Shown: piece by piece, positions 53,712 to 64,000 of the stretch
How the letters are laid out: every line of letters starts with the position of its first letter
Position numbering within the stretch: the first letter of the stretch is position 1
NCBI GenBank assembly: GCA_035048485.1
Contig: CM068581.1
Coordinates: 60,122,393 to 60,186,392 of the forward strand
Direction of reading: 5' to 3'
Source of the DNA: Pteria penguin
Taxonomy: Eukaryota > Mollusca > Bivalvia > Pterioida > Pteriidae
DNA length: 64,000 nt
Notes under the pieces: model-generated
Database searches by the model: none
What the model was told of the DNA's origin: nothing
The model's input: only the letters and a program-made list of their open reading frames with translations
Translations under genes and position numbers: made by a program

Positions 53712-54020
53712 ATGGAAGCTACGATTCAGATCAAAATAGACTGGGAGAGGAGGCTGATTTTCACCATACATGAGCCGGCCATAGGCCGTGTAATATTAAG
53801 AGACCGAGATTCGGGAGAAGATATTAAAATTGAACCACAGGAACCATTAAATACCACGGTCATCAAAAGAGAACCCGAGGAAGAGAGACAAGATCATCCA
53901 CCCGGTAGGAGAACAACACCACCCTGCCGGGTGGGACATTTAGTAGAAAGGTTACTAAATACCACACCAAGGCGCAGCGATAGAAGGAAAGCACATCGCC
54001 ACTGCCCCTTATGCTGGTAA
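53712..54020 (+). CDS. Small TIR-encoded protein, right copy
   Basis: Same 102-residue product as 35365-35673. The start at 53712 was chosen over 53664 because the TATA box is at 53647-53654. Upstream lies the box GTGCTTCCCTAAAGGTCCGC (53615-53637) about 9 bases before TATA. Downstream are hairpin GCCCCTTATGCTGGTAAGGG (stop codon inside), AATAAA and a second hairpin at 54045-54060, so this copy has two 3' signals where the left copy has one. Function unknown; the SUMO-type motifs and C-terminal CPLC suggest a nuclear regulator, which is only inference. Confidence 0.6.
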   Translation: MEATIQIKIDWERRLIFTIHEPAIGRVILRDRDSGEDIKIEPQEPLNTTVIKREPEEERQDHPPGRRTTPPCRVGHLVERLLNTTPRRSDRRKAHRHCPLCW

Positions 54021-54060
54021 GGGGCAATAAAAAAAAAATAAAACGGCCCTTTTAAGGGCC
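54004..54060 (+). terminator. Two hairpins and AATAAA at the 3' end of the right TIR gene
   Basis: GCCCCTTATGCTGGTAAGGG(GC) at 54004-54025 contains the stop codon; AATAAA follows at once; then GGCCCTTTTAAGGGCC at 54045-54060. Confidence 0.6.
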
Positions 54061-54185
54061 AACCATATCTTTAGAAAAGTAAACTCAAGGTTATCAAGTG
54101 CAATAACGACATTCAATCCAAGGTCAAGGACACTTTAAGAGTTCATCTTTAACGTACTTCAGTACGTTTAGGTCAACTCAGTGCA

Positions 54186-54359
54186 ATGCATTATCGGGGA
54201 CACCTATGCATTATCGGGGATCACTAAAATGCATTATCGGGGACATACTCCTATCACTTCATCTTTAACCTACTATAGTACGTTTAGGTCAACTCACTAA
54301 AATGCATTATCGGGGACACCTATGCATTATCGGGGACGCCAAAAATGCATTATCGGGGC
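54186..54359. promoter_or_regulatory. Terminal array of CCCCGATAATGCAT (six copies), right
   Basis: Inverted counterpart (ATGCATTATCGGGG) of the left array, also two groups of three, ending 14 bases from the right terminus. Confidence 0.75.
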
Positions 54360-54372
54360 TCGGTACACTACT

Positions 54373-54378
54373 CGCGTT
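54373..54378. other. Polinton target site duplication, right copy
   Basis: CGCGTT directly after the right terminus ...GGTACACTACT; matches 35026-35031. Confidence 0.92.
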
Positions 54379-54460
54379 CCACAAAACAACTTTGAGCTCA
54401 GTTCAACTCAGCTGAAAAGCTGAGCAAATTGTCATTGCTGTAGGTGGCCTTACCTAATTT
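54379..54460. repeat. Right part of the repeat interrupted by the Polinton
   Basis: Continues the sequence of 34940-35031 after the element: CCACAAAACAACTTTGAGCT and CTCAGCTGAAAAGCTGAGC, the latter a short palindrome. Confidence 0.6.
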
Positions 54461-54479
54461 CGTTTTACATGAAGACAAG

Positions 54480-55135
54480 TAAAGAAATAAAGTTTGGACA
54501 TCATTTCTGTGTCTTTATTGTTTATTTACCAATGTTTCTTATTCAAACGCATCATAACGTGATCGTGACGTAACAAATTACGTCACAATGACGTTAAGTC
54601 GAGTCATCGGAAATGTTCAATGAAAATAAAATCCACTGAACATTATATCCTTCAGTTGATTCTAGCCTTACTGTAGGGCTAATTTACTTCGACTGCTTAT
54701 ACTTCGTTTTAAAACTGTTTTGTAAGAATAAAACTTCATATACAAAAATATGACAATGCTAAGTTACCCCCAAAGAAGGACTGACCGTAAAACAAAGAAT
54801 ATGGACAGACGATCCAAACAAATTCTTTCCATCACTATGATCCTTTAGAAAATTCAGAAGGACAAGCATAGTACCTAACGCTGATTTTTAGTGTATGGTT
54901 TGAAATAATCAAAACATAAGTAATCAGTATCCGGTATTAGGAACATGTATTTGGTGACAAATTAACACTGACAAGTAATCACACCTTACCTAGAGAGTAA
55001 GTCAATGTATGTATCCCGTGAGGGATTATTTATATTGACTGATTTATCGATCGATAAATTGATTATTGTTATACATCAAGATTATTTCATGAATATTCCC
55101 TGATACACTGCATAGAAATTTTATACCTTTGCAAC
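54480..55135. other. Intergenic; nothing recognised
   Basis: AT-rich host sequence after the Polinton without open frames of interest. Confidence 0.4.
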
Positions 55136-55139
55136 GGAC

Positions 55140-55306
55140 AATTAAGCAGAGAGGGATCTTTTACGCGCCACTCCCACTGTGACACAGGACCTTGGCTATT
55201 AATGTTTCATCAGAAGGAGAGGAAACCGGTGCATCCAATGGCGGGAGTCGAACCCAGGCCTCCTGGTCACGAGCCGAGCATCTCATCCACTGCGCTGCAC
55301 TGGCTT
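55140..55306 (-). mobile_element. tRNA-derived SINE, partial
   Basis: On minus: GCAGCGCAGTGGATGAGATG, then B box GGTTCGACTCC (55244-55254), GGTTTCCTCTCCTTCTGATG and GGCGCGTAAAAGATCCCTCT, the SINE central block also seen in the SINE at 17.1 kb. The tail is missing. Confidence 0.7.
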
Positions 55307-55499
55307 TTGTTAACGTTTAACACCGACACACAAAACGGCGTTTCTGATTAATATTCTATTAAGACATAGAAGATCCCGATACCGCGAAAATTACCCCCAT
55401 GTGAAATGTCAAAATGGCATTTTTGCAAATTATTCACCAGTAAAAATAACCACGTTTACAGAACTTGAGGTCACCTTATTTGTAGGATGAATTCCATTT

Positions 55500-55545
55500 A
55501 CCCCCCCCCCCCCTCCCCCCGAAAAGAAAGAAAAAAGGATAGAAA

Positions 55546-55636
<91 letters not shown>

Positions 55637-55740
55637 ACACATTCTGCCCCCTCGGGGCCCCCCCCCAAAAAAAACCAAAAAAACAAAAAACAACCCCCCC
55701 CAAAAAAACAAAACCAAAAACAAAAACAAAACAAAACAAC
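55500..55740. repeat. Poly-C, (CA)n and A/C-rich low-complexity tract
   Basis: Poly-C at 55501-55520, (CA)n at 55549-55640, then runs of C and A to 55740. Frames through it are artefacts. Confidence 0.95.
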
Positions 55741-56274
55741 AGAAAAAAAAACTTCGCCTTCCATGGATGTTAATTGATAGCATGCTTATCTCCGGACCGA
55801 ATGTTCCATGGTACAACTGGGGGTTATCCAATAAGATCATTTTTATGAAAATATTGTTGGGTTTTACTTTGATATTATCATGTAGGTATGTAGATATGTG
55901 TCATGATAATATCAAAAATATTTACAGGACATTCAGATGACATCAAGTTAGAAATAAGTTTGAAACCGAAATCGCTTCTGGAAAACTCTAGACTATCGGT
56001 CCAGAAATCTAAGATTATTTACCGGACCGGCAATGCTCAATGTTCAATGCTTTACTTTACAACTGTATAACGTTGCGAATTGTGTGAACTATGTAACTAC
56101 ATGTACAACTACTGTACACATCAATGACTTATAAACAAATTTGTTAATAAGTCCTAAAATAACATTATTCGAGATTTTGTATGCAAAATTACGTCTATTT
56201 TGCTTGTAATATCACACAAAACAACACATTTACGTGACAACTTTGTGTTTGAGACTGGTAGGGAGCTGTCTCAA

Positions 56275-56475
56275 TAAAATCTGAGTTTTTCTTAACTTTC
56301 CGACTCACTTGAGCTAAATAAAATGTTCGCGGGACGCAAATTTGAGCTGGAACTCAATTTGAGCTCAGTTTGAGATCGATCTCAAACTGAGACGGGAAAT
56401 GTTTTCGTGGAACGCACTTTTTCTCAGATTTGAGTAAAATCTCAGTCTCCAACTCGGACGTGGGACGAAGGCCTG
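56275..56475 (-). repeat. Uninterrupted relative of the Polinton target repeat
   Basis: On minus: GGCCTTCGTCCCACGTCCGA, CTCAAATCTGAGAAAAAGTG, CGTTCCACGAAAAC, then several CTCAG/CTGAG palindromes (TTTGAGATCGATCTCAAA). The same order as 34940-35031 plus 54373-54460 but with no insertion at the CGTT position (56408-56417). Confidence 0.65.
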
Positions 56476-57480
56476 ATATGTGCACTATGAGAGCATTCAT
56501 GATAGTGATGCAATAAAAGCTATGGAAATAAGGCCAAAGCACGTTGTAAACTCGTACATCGTGACTTTGTGTTATCTTCTTACTCAACCCGACGCTTTAG
56601 TAATTGTATAACTGAACAGCGTTTTACAGGCTGTCATGTCACTGTTGTAGCAAGGCCTTGCATCGTAAAATTGTACTGTTTAATTTCATTAGAAACAAAA
56701 CCATGATAACAATATTTACTAGTATTACTTTTCATATTAACGATTTGGAAGACTGACACTGCATTGATGTATTAAATCATGCAAACTGCACGTTGTTGGT
56801 ATTTCACTTTACTATTTTTAGAACTGGTTTTCTGAAATTGATTACATATTGTACTGTATAGATCTGTATCAGTTATCTAGATTTACTATTGGTGTTGGGT
56901 TTTGTGATGTAGGGCGTCTGTCGATAAAATGGATTGAATACACAAGAAAGTTTTTGGGCATATCCTTTCTGTTCAACGTCCGCACCCATGCAAGTCTCAT
57001 CTCTTCATCAGAAGGTATTTTGTGTAAACTTTAGTATATACAACAGGGACATTCTTCTTGAAGAATGCCATGCATGTCGCAGAAAGTTTTCCTCCATGAA
57101 TAAATCTTCCTTCTGTTATTGGTGCAGCCGACAACAGCACAAGACTCGCCGCCGCTACGAGCATATATTTACGTTTTGGGACTTGTTCACGGGTTTCTGT
57201 TAGGCGTGCAATCACAGTTGAAATGGGGGTTGGGTCACGTGATGGACAATGGCGTCATTCAGTATTAACTACGTCATGTCGAAAAAAGTTGTCTATTGAC
57301 CAAAGGTAATTGATGATACTATTGTCACAACTTTATATTTTGAGTAATCAAAAATGGGCACATGACTTCTATACTCTTTCACAAACTTTCTTGGAATTGA
57401 CCAGTACAAAATTAATAAACCGCTAAAATAATTTGTTAAAATCCACATATTTTGTGATCCACACAGAGTAGTCAAATGAG
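56476..57480. other. Intergenic, with one possible secreted-protein exon
   Basis: Minus strand 57215-56997 begins MIARLTETREQVPKRKY and has MLVAAASLVLLSAAPITEG, which looks like a signal peptide, then RFIHGGKLSATCMAFFKKN. No family match and no convincing splice site, so it is only a candidate first exon. Confidence 0.25.
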
Positions 57481-57509
57481 TTTACTAAATTCATTTGATT
57501 AAAAGATGT

Positions 57510-57549
57510 CACCAAAAAAAAAAAGCAAAAAAGCAAAAAAACAAACAAA

Positions 57550-57582
<33 letters not shown>

Positions 57583-57608
57583 AAAGAAAAAGAAACAAAA
57601 AACAAAAC

Positions 57609-57640
<32 letters not shown>

Positions 57641-57720
57641 ACAAACAAACAAACAAAAAAAAAAAAAAAAACAAAAAAATAAAAAACAAAAAAAAAAAAA
57701 ACAAAATAAAAAAAAATTTG
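57510..57720. repeat. A-rich low-complexity tract
   Basis: Over 200 bases of A runs with C, G or T interruptions. It could be an expanded poly-A tail of a retroposon, but no body is recognised on either side. Confidence 0.9.
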
Positions 57721-60700
57721 AAAATAAACCATCCATCAGTATTTAACGGTTTAACAGAATGACTGTCACAAAAAGATCTAGCAAAATGAACGTCTTTTTT
57801 TACTAGGTATTATTATCCATTTTGAAACTATTAACTTATCCTCTCAGAAACTCTTCCTCTATTTAATCTACACAATTCTTTAATTTAAGTTTAATGAATC
57901 CTTCTTTTTAATCTTTATTTCTGATGTGGAATTACAATCAAAGGATAAACAAGATACCAAAGATCTCTTTGTCTCCGTATTCTATTGCTTCTGTGTATAG
58001 ATATTTCTCTCTAAACCTCTATCTCTCTATCTGGTACTTTATTCCATAGTGTTAAAGCAATATGAGTCACTTCTATATTGTTTCTTAGTCCCAGTTCACA
58101 TTATGATAGTTTGTTATGTTTTAACAGGGAATAGGGACTATGAATCTTACAGAACGTTTTTTTAAGAAAAGTATCAGAATATCAAAGGAGATTATATAGA
58201 TTCTGTTTTAGTGACATCCAACAAACCTTTTACATTTTGACCGAGATTTCTGGTACTCCTTTGTACGTGAGTGTCAAACTGGCTTTATTCAATATATCTT
58301 TTATGACAATCTAGTTGTTAAGCATTTTTCTTTTTGCTCTGATCTTTCATTATTCATTTGCCATGCTGTAGTTACACTGGTATGAGATAGTCATTTGATG
58401 CAGGACATGCCATTGCTTGTATATAAAAATATGAAAGGAAGGAGAAAAGTTATATGACATTTATATGACAATGATTTCTGATGAGCTTCGAGACTATTAG
58501 TAGTACTTTAACATGCTTATTTTCACCATAACATCTTTTTCTTCTCCTTTTTGTGCCATGGTCAGCTCTAGACTATCCTCACATTACAAAGACGTATATC
58601 TTAATTTGATGAAAATGTCTAGAGTTTGGGTCATTTGCTTCAACGTACCTACATTTCCCAAATGTTAAATGCTACAAATTCTAATAGAAGGAAAGACCTC
58701 GACCTAGATCTGGATCAGTGATACATGCATACCTACAAACGTAGAACAGGAGCGTATATAGGTTTTTTCTTGTATAATATGATGATGCTGTGTAATACTA
58801 TTTGCAAAGTAACGGTATCTATGTTCGACACTATGTTAACCTTTGTCTCTTTTTTGAATTAATATTCAAGAACAATTCCATTGGTTTTATTCACATGCAC
58901 AAATAAATATACCTTTCTGGGTCCCCTTCACGAATTGCTTCTTCCTAACATGTTGCACGACCCGTGCAGAACTACAAAACCATCACTGTTCAAGATCTCT
59001 TTAATTCTTCCTTGCTGTCACTAAGTTGTTATCTGTATCTTAACTATCTGGCTATCAACCATGATCTTCTGTGAATCTATCTTCTGCAGAATCAAGAAAA
59101 GAAAACAGATCACCGCTGTTCTTGTGTATTAATAACATTACGTCTTTTGGCACATTAGACTGCACAGTCGCTCTTTTTGAAAATAAATCAAAGTTGTGAA
59201 GAAATTATGAGAAAAGTGTACCTCACGCCCTTAAGACATAGTGTTATTAGTCTTTTCCAGTAATAATATGAAAAGAAAAATAACTACTAAAACTTTTGTT
59301 AAGAGGCAGAAATATTTATATTTTATAAATGTACTGTATTGTTGTTTGTAGCATATAAACTGTAATATATTTCTCTTATTTTTACCCTGGTACATTTATA
59401 ATACTAGCGGTGGAGGTGGGCAGAAAACTTTACACGAAATATATTGAATTTACAAAAATTTTACATTTTTCTGATACGGTTGTAAGAATCTATGAAAAGA
59501 ATACACGGAGTCATAGTTACCACCTTTACCAAACTCTGTTGTGTTTATAAAATGCTTTCACCATTAGACTCTATTAGGAATGTATTTACAGTGCACTGGT
59601 AATAAAATTGCATCTTTAATACTTTTATATACATTTAACGTGTTGTTAAAGACACTGTCACGAGATCGAACCATGTGCTCGAGCAATGGCGAGCTAATAC
59701 TCACCATAACTTCTTGGTTGTCATGCAGGGTTCAAAATGATATCTTTACATGTCCAAGAAATGCCGCACAATATCGCCAAATAGCGGCCAAAATACTGAA
59801 AATACTGAACGGCTGAAGCCCTATCACACTATCAGGATTTATGGGCCTATAAAAACCTTGCAGGTCCCGTGCAGAACTCAAACCAATGCCTTTCCTCATA
59901 TCCAATTCTCGTCAGAAAACGAGAGAATTTTAAACGGTCTGAACTGTCATGAGAGAGTGATTATTCATAATTGGAAACACAGAAATAGAACTCTGTTCTT
60001 TGTCTTTTCGACTAAGCATGTATATCTTAAACTAAATAATCCTCCTCTCCCCTGACTTCTCTACAATACTTTTTTACCACTTACTCTTTTTTATAGTTAA
60101 TATTAAAAGTATTTTGTGGTGGAAAATACAATGATACGATAAAGTATTATTTTTTAAAACTATTATTTGTTAATCTATTCCAACCCATGATTTCTAAAAT
60201 TAAAATTATTATTTTCTTTCCATGTATTCCATCTTTAAGGTTCAATTTCAATACCGAAAATGTAGAAGAAACAGTGTGAGAGACTGCATGCAAACTTCAT
60301 CAGAATATAAATTACTCCTATAATTTTACTATTTGCAGAGCACGTTCTCCTCGAGAGAAATAATATATACAATACAACATAATCTATAATACAAATATTC
60401 ATCTTTTTTAATCCAAAGTATTTAAACCACTCACTTCGTAATATTTCGAGTAAAATATTCTTACATTCAATATATATAGATAAAATACAGAGTTTTATAT
60501 TTACCTATAAATAAGCTTTCACATGTGAGTTATTCATATATAATATGCATTTTATGAGAATGAATTAATCAGTAGACATAACCACATATGAAAGAAACAT
60601 TTTAAACGCAGGAAAGTCAAACTCCGTGGGTAGTAAGCTTAGCTTAAGGCCGAGAAATCTGGATTTGAGCACAACCGGTCACCAGTAGATATTGTGGAGA

Positions 60701-61660
60701 TACAACAGGGAAATGATATCCCTAATATAATTATCCTGATGTCGCTAACTATTAGAAGAATCGGGTAGTAATACGTATGCGATCTTCTTTGTATATGTCA
60801 CGGCGCAAGATTAATTTTGATACGAGGGACCTGGAAGCTGCAGGTGTATCAGAAAGTGCTAATATAATGAAAAGTGGGGACCGGGGACCGGCAACATAAT
60901 TATACTTGTGACTCCCACTTCCTTGGTCACTTTGTCCTTCGCCCTTTGAGATCTCTAGCATTTTCGAATAGATCCGTTGCATAGGTTGAAATTTCTCTAA
61001 GCAACTCATCAAGTAAATGCCATCTCAAATCATTAGAAAATGCCATTTTATTAGTGTTCATGGAATTGAACCCAATACGCCACGTGCAAATTCCACAAGC
61101 CATGTATTTTAAGAAATTAGTAGAAGGCTTACGGCTTGTCACAATACCAAATCGACGCCAATAAATGACTTGGTGGACACCAAGTCAAAGTTATATGCCT
61201 CAGAGCATTTAAGGAAAAATACAGGTTCATTGATTGAACGAGAACTGGCCATATCCGCTATTTACTTTTGTGACAGGAACACACGGTTGAAGCTGGCCTC
61301 TCACAATAAAAATTCGAATGGTAGGTCAACCTCGCTCCTGTATATATCATGAATACTAAATGAGCGTCTGAACCAAATGCTAGAGTAGAGTTCTCGCTCA
61401 AAGTATAAAAAGAAATAGGCGGAGTCATACGACCATGACATTTAATCGACGACATCTCATAGACAACATACATGTAGAGTCGCTAACAGAAGTGAATATA
61501 ATTATCTATATATATTGAATGTTTTCCTCAAATTTTGAAAGGGAAAAGGGAAATACATTTGACTTAGTTATACGGCAGAAGTCACCAGAGAGATGTACAA
61601 TAAAACTTGGTAACAGGTAATGAAATACATGCAATGACATTACAAAAATATTAATTGTAC
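57721..61660. other. Intergenic stretch; no gene recognised
   Basis: AT-rich sequence with short open frames of no known family (for example 59580-60055 plus, 60752-61142 minus). No repeats of note were seen by eye. Confidence 0.4.
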
Positions 61661-61664
61661 GACA

Positions 61665-61770
61665 GATACCGACTTAGGACGGTCAGTTGAGTAACAAACG
61701 GTAGTCAATTGGTGTAATTAAATGGTTTACGGGCCCACCTTCCCATGCATTGCAAATGCAGTACAATCAA
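61665..61770 (-). repeat. Inverted copy of the GTGGGCCCGTA...CCTAAGTCGGTATC repeat
   Basis: On minus GGTGGGCCCGTAAACC, AATTGACTACCGTT and GACCGTCCTAAGTCGGTATC, as at 8545-8876. It stands just before the duplicated 61.8/62.15 kb block. Confidence 0.6.
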
Positions 61771-61805
61771 AAGACAAACATTTAAGAATTAATAATTAAA
61801 ATTAA

Positions 61806-62237
61806 TTACCTCTGAATTTCAGGGGTCCGTGAATGTCCACTGTGGTACATTGTTGTTAGTGCCATAGTCATGTGGCACCGGTTATTTTCGTATTTACATG
61901 AACGTGACACTTATTCCCTTTGCAGTGTGGAGCTCGTAGAAAGGTTCCCCGCGGAGGGTTTGACTTAAGTGTTATTATACCCTTTTCCCTGATGTTATGT
62001 GACTGTGACACTTTCTACACAGTGGTTATTCACATTCATGTATTTATACAGTGCTGAATTAGATTGTTTCGTCTGTATGTCAGGGCATTTAGGGCGGGTG
62101 TGGCTAGCCAAACAGGGGACGCTCACTCCTCCCGGGCACCTGGTCTTACCTCTGAATTTCAGGGGTCCGTGAATGTCCACTGTGGCACATTGTTGTTAGT
62201 GCCATAGTCATGTGGCACCAGTTATTTTCGTATTTTA
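61806..62237. repeat. Direct duplication of an 88-base block, 343 bases apart
   Basis: TTACCTCTGAATTTCAGGGG through GTCCACTGTGG(T/C)ACATTG to GTGCCATAGTCATGTGGCAC and GGTTATTTTCGTATTT (61806-61893) recurs almost unchanged at 62149-62236. Each copy contains the hairpin GTGCCA..TGGCAC. Confidence 0.85.
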
Positions 62238-62239
62238 CA

Positions 62240-63720
62240 AGTAACATACAGAAATGATACATAGTTATAATGATAGACCTCATAATACTATTATGTTGTG
62301 TGTAATTACCCACGAAAAATTCACCTAGCAAACCGTGCGTAGCATAAATAAACAAAAGTGGAACGAACGAATTATAATCGTAGTATATTGTAATAGTTAC
62401 TTAGTTATTGTAATATGACAAGGTAGGACATATGTGATACTGTACAAATAGTATTGTGTGTTCAGTTGTACTTGTAACTAACCACCCTCTCCATGCAAAT
62501 GTAAAAAGGCAAATGAGATATATGTAATAGGAAAATTTACGATATTCAGGAAAGCAAAATGTTATTCATACAGGTACACTTTACTGAAAACAATTACACA
62601 TCAGTTCACACATCCGTTTGTTGACACATCGTTTGGAGTGTTCGAATAAGTAACATACAAACAAGAAATGGTATTGATTGAAGACGAAATTTTCCAAATT
62701 AGACACAAGATTCTGTTTACGATCGTACACAGCGGATGCATAGTGAGTAACGTTATGCTAAAGTATGAAACTCATTGAACGTCAAAACAAGGGGAGAATG
62801 AAGCGATTTTGAATAAAAAAGAGAGGTGGTTACTGATCTAAAGTGCAATATTGTAACTATACAGCCATAAAAATGGGCTAAGGAAGAAAAGTTTTAAAAT
62901 CATATATTAATTAGGAAAGATAAAATGCTGTTCGTTTATAATTATTTGACTTCACACGGATCCCCTTTCCTAATGTTATACAAAACCGTGGGTATTGTCC
63001 AATCCATCCACCACTCCTAGCCGAATCAAAAAAGAATAGATTGAAAAAATATGTTGTTTCTTTTCATCATTTCTGTCTCTTTTAACATACAAATACGTAT
63101 AATCGAGCGCTCTGAAGTCAAGAAAGCGACCATGGGAATGGTACATACTAAACATCCACACGACATTGAACCTCCATCCGCTCGAACACGATTTCTCTTG
63201 GTACTCGAAAAGCGTAGACATCCTTAATTTGTATTTGATTTGTTGGCGTCTTTTTCCATGAGCACCAACAATAACACATCCATCTCTGTGTATTTTTGCT
63301 AATTACATCATGCGATATCTAAATTTTATAATATATTTTTATTGATGTTGATACCATTTTCCTTTTCCTTATGTTACGGAAGAAGTTTTGTAAGAAATTG
63401 GAATGCAAAATAAAATGATGAAGAAGTAAAGATAAGGTATTTTTAATTGAAATGTTGAAGGTCTTACCAACCTGTAAGTCGATTCCCTAGATCCAATATT
63501 ATATTACTGCAGACAAGTTTCCTTTACATCGAGTAGGTACTCAGGTGCTGATCACGCCCGCCCCGTCGAAGAATACATTCTGTACATGTCTGTCTTTGAC
63601 AGTAACTATACCATAGCTATAATTAATCACTTAGAAGTGCATAGTTACACATGTTAATATAAGGTATTCTGAGCATAAAGTACGCAGTTTATCGATAACT
63701 ACATACATCTTAATAGTCCT
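62240..63720. other. Intergenic; nothing recognised
   Basis: AT-rich, with an 81-codon open frame at 62976-63221 on minus that matches no known family. Confidence 0.35.
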
Positions 63721-63738
63721 CCGAAGGGAAGTGTCATA

Positions 63739-63819
63739 AAACAAAGAACAATTAACTCAGTATTCGCAATATTTCGGTCTCCTGACCTTCTTCTAGTGAA
63801 CTGAGTTAATTGTTCTTTC
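63739..63819 (-). ncRNA. Hammerhead-like inverted repeat, Penelope-element type
   Basis: Ends AAAGAACAATTAACTCAGT and ACTGAGTTAATTGTTCTTT are perfectly complementary. The inner part, read on minus, has CTAGAAGAAGGTCAGGAGACC followed by GAAATATTGCGAATA: a GGTC-AGGA-GACC stem II directly before GAAA, then a short TATT/AATA stem III. The core CTGANGA is imperfect (CTAGAAGA) and the last pair before the cleavage site is not standard, so this looks like a decayed hammerhead motif. Penelope-like elements carry such ribozymes; RT relics of that type are at 15.3-16.6 kb. Confidence 0.4.
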
Positions 63820-64000
63820 TTTGATAACTACATATATTACAGATTTTTTCCTCAACACATACATGTATATCAACACACACTACTGTCAATATCACGTGAC
63901 ATTTGTTTACAGACATCCAATCTTTTGGGAAAATCTGTCCCAGTTTCTTACGTATCACAAGGTACGGGAGTTACAACAATTATATCTGATATATCTAAAA

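Larger units (their letters stand above)
35032..54372. mobile_element. Complete Polinton/Maverick (adintovirus-like) element
   Basis: A 19,341-base element with ends AGTAGTGTACCGAGCCCCGA and its exact inverse, terminal repeats of about 0.96-0.98 kb and a 6-base target duplication. It encodes every hallmark of the family: protein-primed DNA polymerase B, retroviral-type integrase, FtsK/HerA ATPase, adenain-like protease, double-jelly-roll-type major capsid protein and a penton-like protein. Base composition is visibly richer in GC than the AT-rich host flanks. Terminal repeats are nearly identical, which argues for a recent insertion or ongoing conversion, yet three core genes carry single in-frame stops and the polymerase also has a frameshift. 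Confidence 0.95.
53397..54372. repeat. Right terminal inverted repeat of the Polinton
   Basis: Mirror of 35032-35987, ending ..CGGTACACTACT. Homology with the left copy fades at about 53397, next to the promoter of the Q-rich gene. Contains the extra hairpin GGCCCTTTTAAGGGCC at 54045-54060. Confidence 0.93.

Noticed and set aside
55430..55840. Frames rich in Val-Cys or His-Thr
   Set aside because: Read-through of the CA and poly-C tract.
57423..57746. Lys-rich and Phe-rich frames on both strands
   Set aside because: A-rich low-complexity DNA.

Overview
The window is invertebrate nuclear DNA, most likely from a bivalve mollusc. The evidence is AT-rich intergenic and intronic sequence, intron-bearing genes, long CA, CATA and ATT microsatellites, tRNA-derived SINEs ending in TCAATCAATC, and a dense mix of Polinton, ISL2EU, Kolobok, foldback and Penelope-like elements. 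Bivalve is an inference from that repertoire; the species was not identified.

1-13.2 kb: the 5' part of one host gene on the minus strand, an SLC22-type organic cation/carnitine transporter. Five exons are visible (13159-13018, 3106-2911, 2720-2617, 1655-1501, 758-590) and the rest lies beyond the left edge. Its first intron, about 10 kb, holds microsatellites and dispersed repeats. 13.2-35 kb is a transposon graveyard: reverse-transcriptase fragments (15.3-16.6 kb), a SINE (17.1 kb), a TTAA-flanked Kolobok-like THAP element (18.5-20.4 kb), a foldback element with a 6-base target duplication (20.7-22.8 kb), a DDE transposase relic (27.2-28.1 kb) and an ISL2EU-like element (29.3-34.9 kb).

35032-54372: a complete 19.3 kb Polinton/Maverick (adintovirus-like) element with roughly 0.96 kb terminal inverted repeats starting 5'-AG and a perfect 6-base target duplication CGCGTT. 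The long minus-strand cassette carries, in order of transcription: protein-primed DNA polymerase B, a cysteine-rich protein, a 91-residue protein, the FtsK/HerA packaging ATPase, two basic GG-motif proteins, a conserved Polinton protein, a retroviral-type integrase with chromodomain, a membrane protein, a penton-like protein, a basic core-like protein, the major capsid protein, an adenain-like protease, a small membrane protein and a tandem-domain protein that may be death-effector-like. The right end carries a CCHC zinc-knuckle protein, a small acidic protein and a Q-rich coiled-coil protein. Both terminal repeats carry the same small gene. Replication, integration and virion-morphogenesis functions are therefore all represented, but three core genes each have one in-frame stop, and the polymerase also has a frameshift.

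The most interesting layer is non-coding. There are two classes of promoter module with nearly constant box-to-TATA spacing, one of them using the nuclear-receptor-like box TCAAGGTCA. Perfect hairpins sit about 23-25 bases after the stop codons of the right-end genes. A nearly identical 101-base block with a GNRA-type hairpin lies in the 3' region of two unrelated genes. The termini carry phased arrays of CCCCGATAATGCAT.

54.4-64 kb: host intergenic sequence with a SINE, microsatellites, a 200-base repeat that is a relative of the Polinton target site, a duplicated 88-base block, and a hammerhead-like inverted repeat of the kind seen in Penelope-like elements. No host gene was recognised there with confidence.
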